DNA of 64,000 bases from CAYNRA01 sp046293395 (GCA_046293395.1 JBKBOU010000001.1:744001-808000); one strand, 5' to 3'. Numbered from the stretch's first letter, positions 45,663 to 54,080 are shown. The notes: generated from the sequence alone by a model not told the origin. Numbers and translations: made by a program.

Positions 45663-46544
45663 TTATTCGTTTAAATCATCCAAATCCATTCTTAAATATT
45701 TACTTATTGCCTGAAACGTGCTGGCAAGACCTAAAAGTACGCCCAAAATTACGAGTAAAACGGAGATAAAGAACAATTGCTCGTAATTTTGAACGAGAGA
45801 CAAACCAGGAACTTGTAAAATAGCTACTTGTTGAATCCCGAAAACACAAAATAAAGAGATAATTCCAGCCAAGAAACCATGGAATCCCGAACGAATCAAA
45901 TAGGGTTTCCGAATAAACGCATCTGTTGCGCCTACTAGCTGCATCGTTCGTATTAAAAATCGCTGCGAATACAATGCCAATCGGATGGTATTGTTAATTA
46001 ATAAGATAGTAGCAATGAGAAAAATCAAAACAATACCTGAAATAAACAAATAGATTTTGCTCACATTCTGACTAAAATCTTGCACAATACCCCGCGCATA
46101 ATCTACTTCATAAATACCGTCAAGGACAGACAACCCCGCTTTTACCTTTTCGAGTTTTTTTTCTCCGAAATACGCTTCTTGAACACGAATGCTGAGGGCA
46201 TCTCTGAATGGATTTTCGAGGAGAACTTGTCTAAAATCTTCTTTCGAATCTTTTATGAAAGTATCCGCAGCTTCTTGTTTTGAGATAAATCGTATTTGTG
46301 GAACATTTTTTTCCTTAAGCACAAACGGATACGCTGCAATTATTTGTTGCAAAGAATCTATTTTGGATTTGGGCAACCCTTTCTCAAAATAGACTTGGAC
46401 TTCAATATTTTGCTTTAAGTAACGAATAATTTCGCGAGATGTAATGGCAGTCCAACCGCAAAAGCCAATCAAAAACAAAGCAACAGCCAAACTCACGACA
46501 ATGAGTACTCCTGGATACGTACCTAATTTTTTATTTCTTCGCAT
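45663..46544 (-). CDS. ftsX: Cell-division protein FtsX
   Basis: A 293-residue ABC-transporter-like permease. There is one membrane span near the N-terminus (VLIVVSLAVALFLIGFCGW), an extracellular domain of about 130 residues, and three C-terminal spans with the FtsX motif LALYSQRFLIRTMQLVGAT. With the ATPase FtsE it couples division to control of peptidoglycan hydrolases. ftsE is not adjacent, which is common in Bacteroidota. The start was moved to the ATG at 46544 (MRRNKKLGTYPG); the frame extends to 46595 without support. Confidence 0.93.
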   Translation of the reverse strand: MRRNKKLGTYPGVLIVVSLAVALFLIGFCGWTAITSREIIRYLKQNIEVQVYFEKGLPKSKIDSLQQIIAAYPFVLKEKNVPQIRFISKQEAADTFIKDSKEDFRQVLLENPFRDALSIRVQEAYFGEKKLEKVKAGLSVLDGIYEVDYARGIVQDFSQNVSKIYLFISGIVLIFLIATILLINNTIRLALYSQRFLIRTMQLVGATDAFIRKPYLIRSGFHGFLAGIISLFCVFGIQQVAILQVPGLSLVQNYEQLFFISVLLVILGVLLGLASTFQAISKYLRMDLDDLNE

Positions 46545-46612
46545 ATCTTTAGATTTACGTAAAAGAAAGACCTTTTTTGGGTAATTCCTTGCCACAGATT
46601 TCGCTGCGTATT

Positions 46613-47467
46613 TTAGCTATTTCCTGTCTCTGCTTCTCTTTTCCACTCTGCAATTTGCTCTGGCATACTTTGTTCCAAAATTTGAGTTACAATTTCGGTA
46701 ATTTCTTCCAAAGATTGATCCGCCGTAAAATAAATAGGTTCTTTGAATTTCACCCGCAATTGTGTGTTTCTGCGCTTGTATTTTAATCCTGTTTTATTGA
46801 ATGCCCGACGAAAACCATCAATGACAACCGGAACAACAATCGGATTATTTTCTTTGATAATATGCGCTGTTCCTTTCCGAATGGGTGCGTAAGGACTTGT
46901 CGTACCTTGCGGAAAACTGATAACCCAACCAAACTGCAATCCTTTGGAAACCTGCTCTCCCGCGCTTGTATCTACCTCTCTTTGAACGTTTTGTCCTTTT
47001 GCTCTCCAAGATCTTTCTACCAAAATAGCACCAGCCAGACTAAACATCTTCGGTAGAAAACCTTCTTGCATCGTTTCCCTTGCCGCGATATAAAATGTAC
47101 GTGCCCTGGGTGCGAATAAATAAAAAGGAATGAGACGACGTCCCATTCCCCATTTTGAAGCACAAAAAATATGATAAAACGTAATTACATCGGCAAAATA
47201 CGTTTGATGATTTGAGATAAAGAAGACGTTTTGATTTGGTAAATCTTTCAGGTATTCTGCGCCATCAATTTTCAGTTTATTGGCAACCGCCAACCGCCAA
47301 TACGTCGGAAATCCCGCCACGAAAATGATGACTCTTTTTAAAAACAACCAATTACCAAAGGGGTCTTTTTCGAAAAGTCCGAATATATCCAAACGCGAAA
47401 GAAAACGCAAAGTAAGGTTTTTGGTTTGGGTAGGAATAGGTAAAAAGTTTTGTATAATTTTCCACAT
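46613..47467 (-). CDS. PlsC-family acyltransferase (1-acyl-glycerol-3-phosphate type)
   Basis: A 284-residue membrane-associated acyltransferase with the catalytic HxxxxD motif in SNHQTYFADVI, a second block at FPQGTTSPYAPIRKGTAH and a hydrophobic anchor (VIIFVAGFPTYWRLAVA). It is likely to acylate a lyso-glycerolipid, forming phosphatidic acid; other acceptors are possible in this superfamily. It lies 68 nt upstream of ftsX and 11 nt downstream of the bifunctional nuclease gene. Confidence 0.88.
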   Translation of the reverse strand: MWKIIQNFLPIPTQTKNLTLRFLSRLDIFGLFEKDPFGNWLFLKRVIIFVAGFPTYWRLAVANKLKIDGAEYLKDLPNQNVFFISNHQTYFADVITFYHIFCASKWGMGRRLIPFYLFAPRARTFYIAARETMQEGFLPKMFSLAGAILVERSWRAKGQNVQREVDTSAGEQVSKGLQFGWVISFPQGTTSPYAPIRKGTAHIIKENNPIVVPVVIDGFRRAFNKTGLKYKRRNTQLRVKFKEPIYFTADQSLEEITEIVTQILEQSMPEQIAEWKREAETGNS

Positions 47468-47478
47468 AATACACCAAA

Positions 47479-48093
47479 CTAAGATGAAGACCTGCGGTCT
47501 AGTTCGTCACGAATCAAGGCAGCCATTTCATAATTTTCTTGACTAAGCGCGTCGTTCAACATTTTTGTCAAATCGTCTAAGGAAAGGCTCCGAAGTTTAT
47601 CTTCTGGCCGAGCAACCAAAGGAATTTCTTCTTCAGCTGGCTCGTCTTCTTCTTCTTGCATCAAACCTTGTTCTTTTAGGTCTTCCTCCGTATTTATACC
47701 TGCTTCTGTAAGAATAATGTCATGAATATAAATAGGTACATCAAAGCGAACAGCCAGAGCTACGGCATCAGACGGACGCGCGTCGATACTTTTTTGTCTG
47801 ATTCCGTCTGTACAGATTATTTGTGCATAAAAAACACCTTCACGAAAATCAGAAATGACGATTTCTTCCAATGTAAAGTCAAATGCACGGGCAAAGGACT
47901 TAAACAAGTCGTGCGTCATTGGGCGAGTCATAGGCATTTTTTCAAGCTCCCACGCGATGGCATGAGCTTCGGGATTACCAATCACAATAGGTAAACGTCT
48001 TTTTCCTGACTCTTCCGCCAAGACCAATGCGTATGAGCCATGTTTTAGCTGACTCTCCGACAATCCAATAATTTCTAATTTAATTTTTTCCAC
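47479..48093 (-). CDS. Bifunctional nuclease (BFN/DUF151) with C-terminal UVR motif
   Basis: A 204-residue protein. The BFN domain covers about 1-130 (LPIVIGNPEAHAIAWEL; SIDARPSDAVALAVRFDVPI), and a C-terminal UvrB/C-like motif (MLNDALSQENYEMAALIRDE) follows an acidic linker. BFN proteins were described as having RNase and DNase activity, but the role in bacteria is unclear. The fusion with a UVR motif is common in this phylum. It is the first gene of the run leading to the acyltransferase. Confidence 0.9.
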   Translation of the reverse strand: MEKIKLEIIGLSESQLKHGSYALVLAEESGKRRLPIVIGNPEAHAIAWELEKMPMTRPMTHDLFKSFARAFDFTLEEIVISDFREGVFYAQIICTDGIRQKSIDARPSDAVALAVRFDVPIYIHDIILTEAGINTEEDLKEQGLMQEEEDEPAEEEIPLVARPEDKLRSLSLDDLTKMLNDALSQENYEMAALIRDELDRRSSS

Positions 48094-48182
48094 GTCACAA
48101 ATATATCTAAAAACCCTTAGTATGAAAAGTTAATTGTTGATTACACGCTTTACACGACCCACTCTCTGGCAATCAACCGTTT

Positions 48183-49076
48183 TTACGCACGTGCCGTTAA
48201 ACTTACTTTTATCTTTCCTGTTTTCTGTTCATTCGGACTCAAAAAAAGAAGCCCTTCCTCGTTATTAAACGCATTTATATTCGCTGTTTGTGGTTCTATT
48301 GCAATGCAATCACGTGTTTGAGGCGTATAAACCACCAAAAAACGCAGTCCATCTGTAGAACCAATCCACTGCGAAATCGTCAAAATAGACGCGCCATTGC
48401 TCAACTTTGTTTCCACCCAACCGCCTTCTTTAAGTAAATAAGCAGTATCCAAATCTATTCCTTCTAGTGAACGTATTTGTCTCGGTTGCTCGTCTAAATA
48501 TCCCACCGGAATATGCCGCTCATTCACGATAACTTCCTGACAAACAGGCATTTCAATTGTGTAAGAATCTATTCCATTTGTATCCAACCGGAAATAAGGA
48601 TGCCACCCAAAACCAAAAGGAATTGTTTTTGTATCGCGGTTCACTACGGAATATCCCAGCTCCAATCCTTCATTCGTTAGTACATAATCTATCTCTAGCT
48701 CACACACAAACGGATACCCATTTTCCGTTCCGTCCAAGATATATTTTAGAATCAATTGGTTATCTGTGTGTATTTGAACATCAAATGGTTTGTCAGCCAC
48801 TAATCCGTGAATAGCATGTCCTCTATTTTCTTCATTTATAGGCAATTGATACGTATTTTTTTGGTACTCGAACTTACCGTTGTCTGTCCTGTTTGGAAAG
48901 GGAAAAAGCAAAGAGGAGGGAAAGCCTTCTTGCCAAGATATTGTATTTTTTAAAGGGAATTGAACCACGTCTATGCCGTTCAACTGCAAAGAAGCGAGGA
49001 CTCCACCGCATCTTGGGTGAATTTCAGCTCTATTTTTTCTATCTGGTGATTGAATGAGTAAACGTTCTGTCTGCAT
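48183..49076 (-). CDS. Aldose 1-epimerase family protein
   Basis: A 297-residue protein of the galactose-mutarotase-like fold. Signs are GGVLASLQLNGIDVVQFPLK, the conserved FPFPNRTDNGKF, HAIHGLV with one catalytic His, GFGWHPYFRLD with another, and CIAIEPQT with the general-base Glu. It probably interconverts the anomers of a hexose or hexose phosphate; the exact sugar is unknown. The upstream gene ends only 18 nt away on the same strand. Confidence 0.9.
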   Translation of the reverse strand: MQTERLLIQSPDRKNRAEIHPRCGGVLASLQLNGIDVVQFPLKNTISWQEGFPSSLLFPFPNRTDNGKFEYQKNTYQLPINEENRGHAIHGLVADKPFDVQIHTDNQLILKYILDGTENGYPFVCELEIDYVLTNEGLELGYSVVNRDTKTIPFGFGWHPYFRLDTNGIDSYTIEMPVCQEVIVNERHIPVGYLDEQPRQIRSLEGIDLDTAYLLKEGGWVETKLSNGASILTISQWIGSTDGLRFLVVYTPQTRDCIAIEPQTANINAFNNEEGLLFLSPNEQKTGKIKVSLTARA

Positions 49077-49094
49077 ATTTGTAAAATTCGTCCA

Positions 49095-49865
49095 TTATAA
49101 AAAACCTTCTACCCCCATGCCAAACAAGGCAAAATCGTATTTCACAGGGTCATTTGGGTCAATTAAACGGAGGTTTTCTGTCAATTCAGTTGCCATTGCC
49201 CAATCAGGTTTGGGTCGAGAAATTAGGTTTAATTTTCGTGCAACTCGCTCAACGTGTACGTCACAAGGACAAATAAGTTGAGAGGGTTGAATGGTATTCC
49301 AAATACCAAAATCTACCCCTTTCCCATCCTTTCGAACCATCCAACGCAGAAACATATTCAAGCGTTTACAGCTAGAACCACGGACAGGCGTCGCGATGTG
49401 TTTGCGTGTCCTTGATGGAGCTTCTTCGAGTGAGAAAAAAGAAGTATGGAAAGAAGCGAGACCACTAAAAGCAGTCCAATTATTTGCTTTCGGAACAATG
49501 AAAGCCGACTCCAGCGAGTCATTCGTAGTATAATGATGTTTGAGCCAAGCAATGAAATAGAGCGTATCTGTGGCATTAAAAGTACGATGTTTGAAAGACA
49601 GAAAACGCTTCAGTTCGTCTTCAGAATGATGAAGAATAAACGAATGAGGCGAGTCATCCATGGCAGCGAGTAATTCTTTGCACTTATGTATGATGGTTTT
49701 ACGTTGCCCCCATGCTAGAATTGAAGCAAAGAAACCTGCAATTTCAATGTCTTGTTTTTTAGAAAACTGATGAGGAATACAAATCGGATCGTTCTCAATA
49801 AAAGCTACCGAATTGTATTTAATGTACATTTCTTCTAATAAATCGGCAATTTCGGGGCGTATCAT
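49095..49865 (-). CDS. TIGR02757 family protein
   Basis: A 256-residue protein that matches the TIGR02757 family of Bacteroidota and some other phyla: the PHQFSKKQDIEIAGFFASIL start, AWGQRKTIIHKCKEL, the RTFNATDTLYFIAWLK region, CKRLNMFLRWMVRKD, and the CDVHVERVARKL segment near the end. The last two resemble the DNA-glycosylase HhH superfamily, so a nucleic-acid-related role is plausible. No activity is established. It is coupled by ATGA to the 61-residue membrane protein upstream. Confidence 0.85.
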   Translation of the reverse strand: MIRPEIADLLEEMYIKYNSVAFIENDPICIPHQFSKKQDIEIAGFFASILAWGQRKTIIHKCKELLAAMDDSPHSFILHHSEDELKRFLSFKHRTFNATDTLYFIAWLKHHYTTNDSLESAFIVPKANNWTAFSGLASFHTSFFSLEEAPSRTRKHIATPVRGSSCKRLNMFLRWMVRKDGKGVDFGIWNTIQPSQLICPCDVHVERVARKLNLISRPKPDWAMATELTENLRLIDPNDPVKYDFALFGMGVEGFL

Positions 49866-50047
49866 TTCTTGTTTAAGAGCTTACCAACAAGATAGACTAT
49901 CAGTCGGGATAAGGATGAAAATACCGTTAAAATACCCGTGAATAGCAATGAAAAGAGCGTAATTATCGGGTACATAAGTGCAAAGAAACCCGTCCAGACA
50001 ATTTCTTTCCATTTCTTTCCTTGATCAATTGGTTCTTCTGAAGACAT
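49862..50047 (-). CDS. Small membrane protein of unknown function
   Basis: A 61-residue protein: charged N-terminus (MSSEEPIDQGKKWKE), one long or two tightly joined membrane spans (about 19-55) and a basic tail ending LLNKK. I do not recognise a family. Its stop overlaps the TIGR02757 start (ATGA at 49862-49865) and it begins 10 nt after the LysM gene. The tight packing argues for a real gene. Confidence 0.75.
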   Translation of the reverse strand: MSSEEPIDQGKKWKEIVWTGFFALMYPIITLFSLLFTGILTVFSSLSRLIVYLVGKLLNKK

Positions 50048-50057
50048 TATTTTTTAC

Positions 50058-50840
50058 TTATTTGGGATAAACCATGTACGAAATTTCAGCGCGTAAACGG
50101 TTATCTTTGGGTTGTAACTTAACAAATGCAGCGGGTGAAACCCGAATCATCACATCGTGGTTTTCTCCAATTTCGGGAAGTGTCCCGATGACTTTAACAA
50201 GAACACTTGCACCAGTTGCTTCGTTCCTTACTTTTACCAACGAGCCAATGGGCGCGTCTCTGTGTAGGGCAATATGTTTGTCACTCCGCGCTTGTGTTTT
50301 GATGACCTCCGCAATACCTACTTGTGTAACAGGAATGGCCATCAAATCTTTTTTCTCAACCCCATACATTGTTTCAATAGGCTTTGAAAGCATCTCTGGC
50401 GTTACTTTTCCAGTCAATATCAACTCTTGACCAGGCTTTAGATTTTCATCTTTGAGGTTATTCCACTGCTGAATTAAATTCACCGGTACATCGTAAAGAC
50501 GGCTAATGGCAAACAAAGTTTCTTTTTCCTTTACAATATGTGACTTGGCTTTGGGCGCATTTGAAACCAAAGTAACAGGAAAGAAAATCTCTTGGTTAAT
50601 GGACAAAACTAGCTCGTCCAAATTTATTTCTGGATTCAACTCCTTAAATTCAGAAATCGAACAATTGTATTTCTTTAACAAACTGTACAAGGTCTCTCCT
50701 TTCTGGATTTGATGCACAATTTTAGCATTACTTGGTATATTTTTTGTCGAATTACCTTGTGCTATAACAGATAAATTCACTGTCCCAAGGAACAAAGTAG
50801 CAAAGAGAATACGCTGTAAGAACTTTTGTTGAATGTTCAT
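50058..50840 (-). CDS. LysM-repeat protein with C-terminal double-psi-barrel-like domain
   Basis: A 260-residue exported protein. The signal peptide ends near IAQG. Two LysM peptidoglycan-binding modules follow (KIVHQIQKGETLYSLLKKYN and SHIVKEKETLFAISRLYDVP). The C-terminal domain, with HIALHRDAPIGSLVKVRNEA and GENHDVMIRVSPAAF, resembles the RlpA-like double-psi beta-barrel. It probably acts at the cell wall. The start at 50840 gives the signal peptide; the open frame to 50939 does not. Confidence 0.85.
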   Translation of the reverse strand: MNIQQKFLQRILFATLFLGTVNLSVIAQGNSTKNIPSNAKIVHQIQKGETLYSLLKKYNCSISEFKELNPEINLDELVLSINQEIFFPVTLVSNAPKAKSHIVKEKETLFAISRLYDVPVNLIQQWNNLKDENLKPGQELILTGKVTPEMLSKPIETMYGVEKKDLMAIPVTQVGIAEVIKTQARSDKHIALHRDAPIGSLVKVRNEATGASVLVKVIGTLPEIGENHDVMIRVSPAAFVKLQPKDNRLRAEISYMVYPK

Positions 50841-50946
50841 GAGTAAGAGACCAATTGTTTGTGTATTTGAGAGGTATATTTTATTTGCTCTAAAAGAATC
50901 ATTTTCACAGATAAAATAGTTGTAAGAGCCATGCCACAAATATAAC

Positions 50947-52233
50947 CTATTCCATTAATTTTTCTATATCATTTATCTCTATTGGAATATTTACCCCCAA
51001 ATCTATTGGGCCTCTTGACGTAATCAGCACGTCTGTTTCGAGCCGGATTCCAATGGATTCTTCCCGAATATAAATACCTGGTTCACAAGTAAGTACCATT
51101 CCTTCTTCGAATTTAACCGAATAATCGCATACGTCGTGAACATCTAGGCCCAAATGATGACCAATGCTATGAGGAAAATATTTTTTTACCGTTGCCTTTT
51201 TTTTCAGCTCATCCATTCGTTCTTCGTTCTGTAAAAGTCCTAAAATCAATAGCTGTTCCGCGACCATTTCCTCCGCAAATAATTTCCATTCCTGTACCGA
51301 ATTTCCCACTTTTAACTCTGCGATACATTGCTTTAAAAGGGTTAAAACCGCTGTATAAACTTCTTTTTGTCTTTCTGAAAATCGACCAGAAACGGGTATG
51401 CAACGCGTAATATCTGCCTTGTAATTCGCATAAGACGCGCCAAAGTCCATCAAGATAAGTTCTCCTTGATTCAGTTTTTGGTGGTTGGTCACATAATGCA
51501 ATACATTCGCAGATGCCCCTGCGGCGATAATTGGTTGAAAAGCGTGTCTCTCTGCTCCAAGTTGCAGCATTTTGTAGGTCAATGCCGCTTCAATTTCATA
51601 TTCAAACGTACTCGTTTTCACTTGTTTACAAGCAAAAACAAACGCTTGGTGCGTAATTTCAATAGCTTTCCGGATAGTATCAACTTCTACATTTGACTTA
51701 CAGGTGCGCAACGGCTTAGTCAAGTCAGATAAAGGCAAAACAGGGGCATGTATGAGCCGACTTATTTCTTTTCCAAATTCCTCAGCACGAGTTTTGGGAC
51801 TTACTGTTACCGAAATTTCTTTTGCATTTATATATACATGTTGAATATTCGGTAAAAATGCCTGCAAATAGTCTTTCCAGCCTTCTCCGACAAGAATATT
51901 TTTAAGAGCGATGCCCGATAAATTAACAGCCTCATTTGGTGATAATTTTTGCCCTTCCCATGTCGTAATCCATTCGTTAGATTCACGAATAAACAGCCTT
52001 TCATCTGCATTCCCTTCTGCATTTTTGTAGTATAGAAAGACGGTGTCTTCTTGGTCAATGCCTGTTAAATAATACAAATCACTTTGCTGAACAAAAGGGT
52101 AATGCGCATCCGCATTTACGGGCATTACGTCATTTGAAAAGCAAATAACCAAAGAAGAAGGAGCAAGAGAGCGATGTAATTTTTCTCTATTGGCCCGAAA
52201 GAAACCGGCTGGAAGAGGAGAATATTTTGTCAT
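50947..52233 (-). CDS. pepP: Xaa-Pro aminopeptidase (aminopeptidase P)
   Basis: A 428-residue M24B metallopeptidase. The N-terminal creatinase-like domain (about 1-165) is followed by the pita-bread domain with all metal ligands: two Asp in LMDFGASYANYKADITR, His in SIGHHLGLDVHDV, Glu in LTCEPGIYI and Glu in GIRLETDVLI. It releases N-terminal residues preceding proline and is cytoplasmic, with no signal peptide. Upstream is the DUF1460 gene on the same strand. Confidence 0.95.
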   Translation of the reverse strand: MTKYSPLPAGFFRANREKLHRSLAPSSLVICFSNDVMPVNADAHYPFVQQSDLYYLTGIDQEDTVFLYYKNAEGNADERLFIRESNEWITTWEGQKLSPNEAVNLSGIALKNILVGEGWKDYLQAFLPNIQHVYINAKEISVTVSPKTRAEEFGKEISRLIHAPVLPLSDLTKPLRTCKSNVEVDTIRKAIEITHQAFVFACKQVKTSTFEYEIEAALTYKMLQLGAERHAFQPIIAAGASANVLHYVTNHQKLNQGELILMDFGASYANYKADITRCIPVSGRFSERQKEVYTAVLTLLKQCIAELKVGNSVQEWKLFAEEMVAEQLLILGLLQNEERMDELKKKATVKKYFPHSIGHHLGLDVHDVCDYSVKFEEGMVLTCEPGIYIREESIGIRLETDVLITSRGPIDLGVNIPIEINDIEKLME

Positions 52234-52254
52234 ATATACATACTTACTTTTGAA

Positions 52255-53064
52255 TTACAGCAAACGATACACAAGAATACCGCTGTGTTTTTTTACCCGA
52301 TTTGTATATCCAATCAATGTTTCTGCACTGATTTCCACTTTTTTATTTTCGGAAGAGGCATGAATAAACCGGAGGCGATTATCAACCCAAATAGCGATGC
52401 CTTCGTGGTTTACGTCGAGCCCATCTACCGTGGAAGTAAACGCAACGATGTCGCCTGATTGAATCAAATTTTGTTTACTTTCCAACGAATCTTTGGGCAA
52501 ATAAAAGAAGGGCGTTTGCGAAAGCGTATTTTCTTGCAATTTCACTTTAGTCCATTCTTTTACGGGAATATTCATCGGATACAGTCCTTTGTGTGTGGAC
52601 ATAAACTGAATTTTTTTCTCCAATTTGACTCCATCTTTTGCGAGCGCATCGCTAACAATTCCTTTTTGACTAGCTTGTAAAATCCAGCCAGAAAAATAAT
52701 GAAGTCTCGAACCATACCCGTCTATTGTGCCTTGTTGGTAGCGCAATTCCTTCAGTAAATTTTGGTAATTTTCGAAAGATGGTTTCACCGAGTGCGCATT
52801 TCGGGCCAGTGCTACACAGTGTTCAACAAAGGTGAAACAGTCAAAAGCATCTGTACGACAAACGAGTATTTCTTTGGGTTGTTCCAGCGTACCTGCTACA
52901 TAGGGAACGCCTACATATTTTTTGGCAGCACGAACAATTGTTTGGCTTGTTTTTTCGGACGGATTATTTCTATAGGAATAAAGTGCGTCGGTTACTTGTG
53001 TAAAAGCACGTGAAGCAGAGAGTACAACGAGGAGAAGTACGCTCATTTTTTTTAAATAAAGCAT
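52255..53064 (-). CDS. DUF1460 family exported amidase-like protein
   Basis: A 269-residue protein with a signal peptide (ASRAFTQ) and the DUF1460 fold, an NlpC/P60-like cysteine peptidase group. DAFDCFTFVEHCVALAR carries the candidate catalytic Cys, followed by the YGSRLHYFSGWI segment and a C-terminal NHEGIAIWVDNRLRFIHASS with the His. It may cleave peptidoglycan peptides; this is inferred from family relatives. A second in-frame ATG at 53046 could be the true start. Confidence 0.85.
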   Translation of the reverse strand: MLYLKKMSVLLLVVLSASRAFTQVTDALYSYRNNPSEKTSQTIVRAAKKYVGVPYVAGTLEQPKEILVCRTDAFDCFTFVEHCVALARNAHSVKPSFENYQNLLKELRYQQGTIDGYGSRLHYFSGWILQASQKGIVSDALAKDGVKLEKKIQFMSTHKGLYPMNIPVKEWTKVKLQENTLSQTPFFYLPKDSLESKQNLIQSGDIVAFTSTVDGLDVNHEGIAIWVDNRLRFIHASSENKKVEISAETLIGYTNRVKKHSGILVYRLL

Positions 53065-53076
53065 CGAAGTAGTTAA

Positions 53077-53571
53077 TTAATCAATAATCGGGATTGGTCT
53101 ATTGAGGCTTTCCTCCAAAGAAATGAATGTTTCTGTTCGTTGGATACCTTGTATTTTTTGGATTTTATCGTGCAAAATTTCACGCAAATGTGCGGTATCT
53201 CTGCAAATAAGTTTGGCAAAAATACTGTAAATACCTGTGGTATAATTGATATTCACAATTTCGGGAATTTGGTGCAACTGGGTAGCGACCTCATCGTAGA
53301 GCGAACTTTTATCGAGATAAATCCCTAAGAAAGCGCTGATGTCCCAACCTAATTTCGCAATATCTACATTCACGCTACTGCCTTGGATAATTCCTTTGGA
53401 CTCCATTTTTTTGACCCGAACGTGCACAGCCCCTGGGGATAAAAACACTTTTTCAGATATTTCGGCGTACGATAATTTTGCATTTTCCATGAGAAGAGAT
53501 AAGATTTTCAAATCTAACTCGTCAATTTCAACTGTTTTGGTCATTAGATGTTCTTTAGTTGTGATAGACAT
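53077..53571 (-). CDS. Lrp/AsnC-family transcriptional regulator
   Basis: A 164-residue regulator: N-terminal HTH (LDLKILSLLMENAKLSYAEI; LSPGAVHVRVKKMESKGII) and a C-terminal RAM domain with a GIYSIFAKLICRDTAHLREI core and GIQRTETFISLEES. It probably senses an amino acid. It may start at the internal ATG at 53544 (MTKTVEID), which is closer to typical family length. It is transcribed away from the RNA gene at 53.69 kb. Confidence 0.93.
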   Translation of the reverse strand: MSITTKEHLMTKTVEIDELDLKILSLLMENAKLSYAEISEKVFLSPGAVHVRVKKMESKGIIQGSSVNVDIAKLGWDISAFLGIYLDKSSLYDEVATQLHQIPEIVNINYTTGIYSIFAKLICRDTAHLREILHDKIQKIQGIQRTETFISLEESLNRPIPIID

Positions 53572-53654
53572 ATTACGTATAATTATGAATAATATTCTAT
53601 AATAATTAAATTTTACAATATAATATCTATAATTTATCTTTTATTTTTAAATAA

Positions 53655-53687
53655 TTTGCATTGACTTGCATTTTAGTAGTAACTTTG
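53655..53687 (+). promoter_or_regulatory. Bacteroidota-type promoter of the structured RNA gene
   Basis: The -7 box TAACTTTG at 53680-53687 matches TAnnTTTG exactly, and TTTG at 53655-53658 serves as the -33 box, with 21 bp between them. The expected start of transcription is near 53694. Confidence 0.75.
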
Positions 53688-53693
53688 CAATAT

Positions 53694-53982
53694 CAAAACA
53701 GAACAAATATAGCTACATGTTCTGACTTGACGAGTTCTTTTCAACAATGTAGGATGACGAAACTGGCAGCCGTGCCCTCCTGTCTCGGGGGTGGTGAGTT
53801 CAGGACAAACACAAAGTAAAGCCGGACGGGTTTTTTCCAAGTCGACTGGGGTTGACCACCAAATCATTTGCTTTGAGGCTAACTGCACCGTGGGCGGTTC
53901 GACTCCCCCTCCTACAGCTATCAAAAAGAGTATGCAAGAAATTTTTTTAATCTAATTACGTTTCTTACATACTCTTTTTTTT
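53694..53982 (+). ncRNA. Structured non-coding RNA of about 290 nt with tRNA-like fold (unassigned)
   Basis: A stand-alone RNA gene inferred from promoter, fold and terminator. A 5' hairpin (CAGAACA 53699-53705 with TGTTCTG 53718-53724) precedes a body that can fold like a class II tRNA. The acceptor-like stem pairs TGTAGGA (53748-53754) with TCCTACA (53910-53916). The D arm is ACG/CGT around AAACTGGCAGC, the anticodon-like stem is CCCTC (53775-53779) with GGGGG (53787-53791) and loop CTGTCTC, and the T stem GGCGG/CCCCC (one C-C mismatch) holds loop TTCGACT. Between the anticodon-like and T arms are 101 nt that contain stems of their own (AAAGC 53818-53822 with GCTTT 53870-53874; a TGGGG-TTGA-CCaCCA hairpin at 53847-53861). 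No CCA is encoded. The only long frame crossing it is antisense and spurious. Confidence 0.7.
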
Positions 53983-53984
53983 GT
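53923..53984 (+). terminator. Intrinsic terminator of the structured RNA gene
   Basis: 19-bp stem with one mismatch (53923-53941 with 53961-53979), 19-nt loop, followed by T-rich sequence. It starts 6 nt after the tRNA-like acceptor stem. Confidence 0.85.
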
Positions 53985-54080
53985 ATTTTTGCTAATATAA
54001 AGATATTATTTGGTTTTTAGTTTGTTGATGAAGTGTAATTGCGACACGCAGTCCCGGTTTGTGGACTGTGTGTTTTGCTT
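53984..54080 (+). promoter_or_regulatory. Second promoter-like box and hairpin (possible short leader or RNA)
   Basis: TATTTTTG at 53984-53991 fits TAnnTTTG. About 55 nt further there is a 10-bp hairpin (54045-54054 with 54063-54072, one G-U pair, 8-nt loop) followed by TTTTGCTTTT. This could be a short terminated transcript or an attenuator of the DUF819 gene. The box is a short match in AT-rich DNA, so confidence is low. Confidence 0.35.

Noticed and set aside
48105..48180. 7-bp inverted repeat (GTTGATT/AATCAAC) between the nuclease and epimerase genes
   Set aside because: Long loop and no T-run; could be chance in AT-rich DNA.
53748..53917. Idea that the long variable region is a group I intron
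   Set aside because: About 100 nt is too small and the conserved group I core sequences are absent.
53673..53924. 83-codon minus-strand frame across the RNA gene
   Set aside because: It is antisense to the structured RNA, with low-complexity Pro/Thr/Cys content and no family resemblance.
53694..53982. Idea that the RNA is a tmRNA
   Set aside because: No tag reading frame ending in an Ala-rich motif, no G-rich 5' end typical of tmRNA, and the body is too short.
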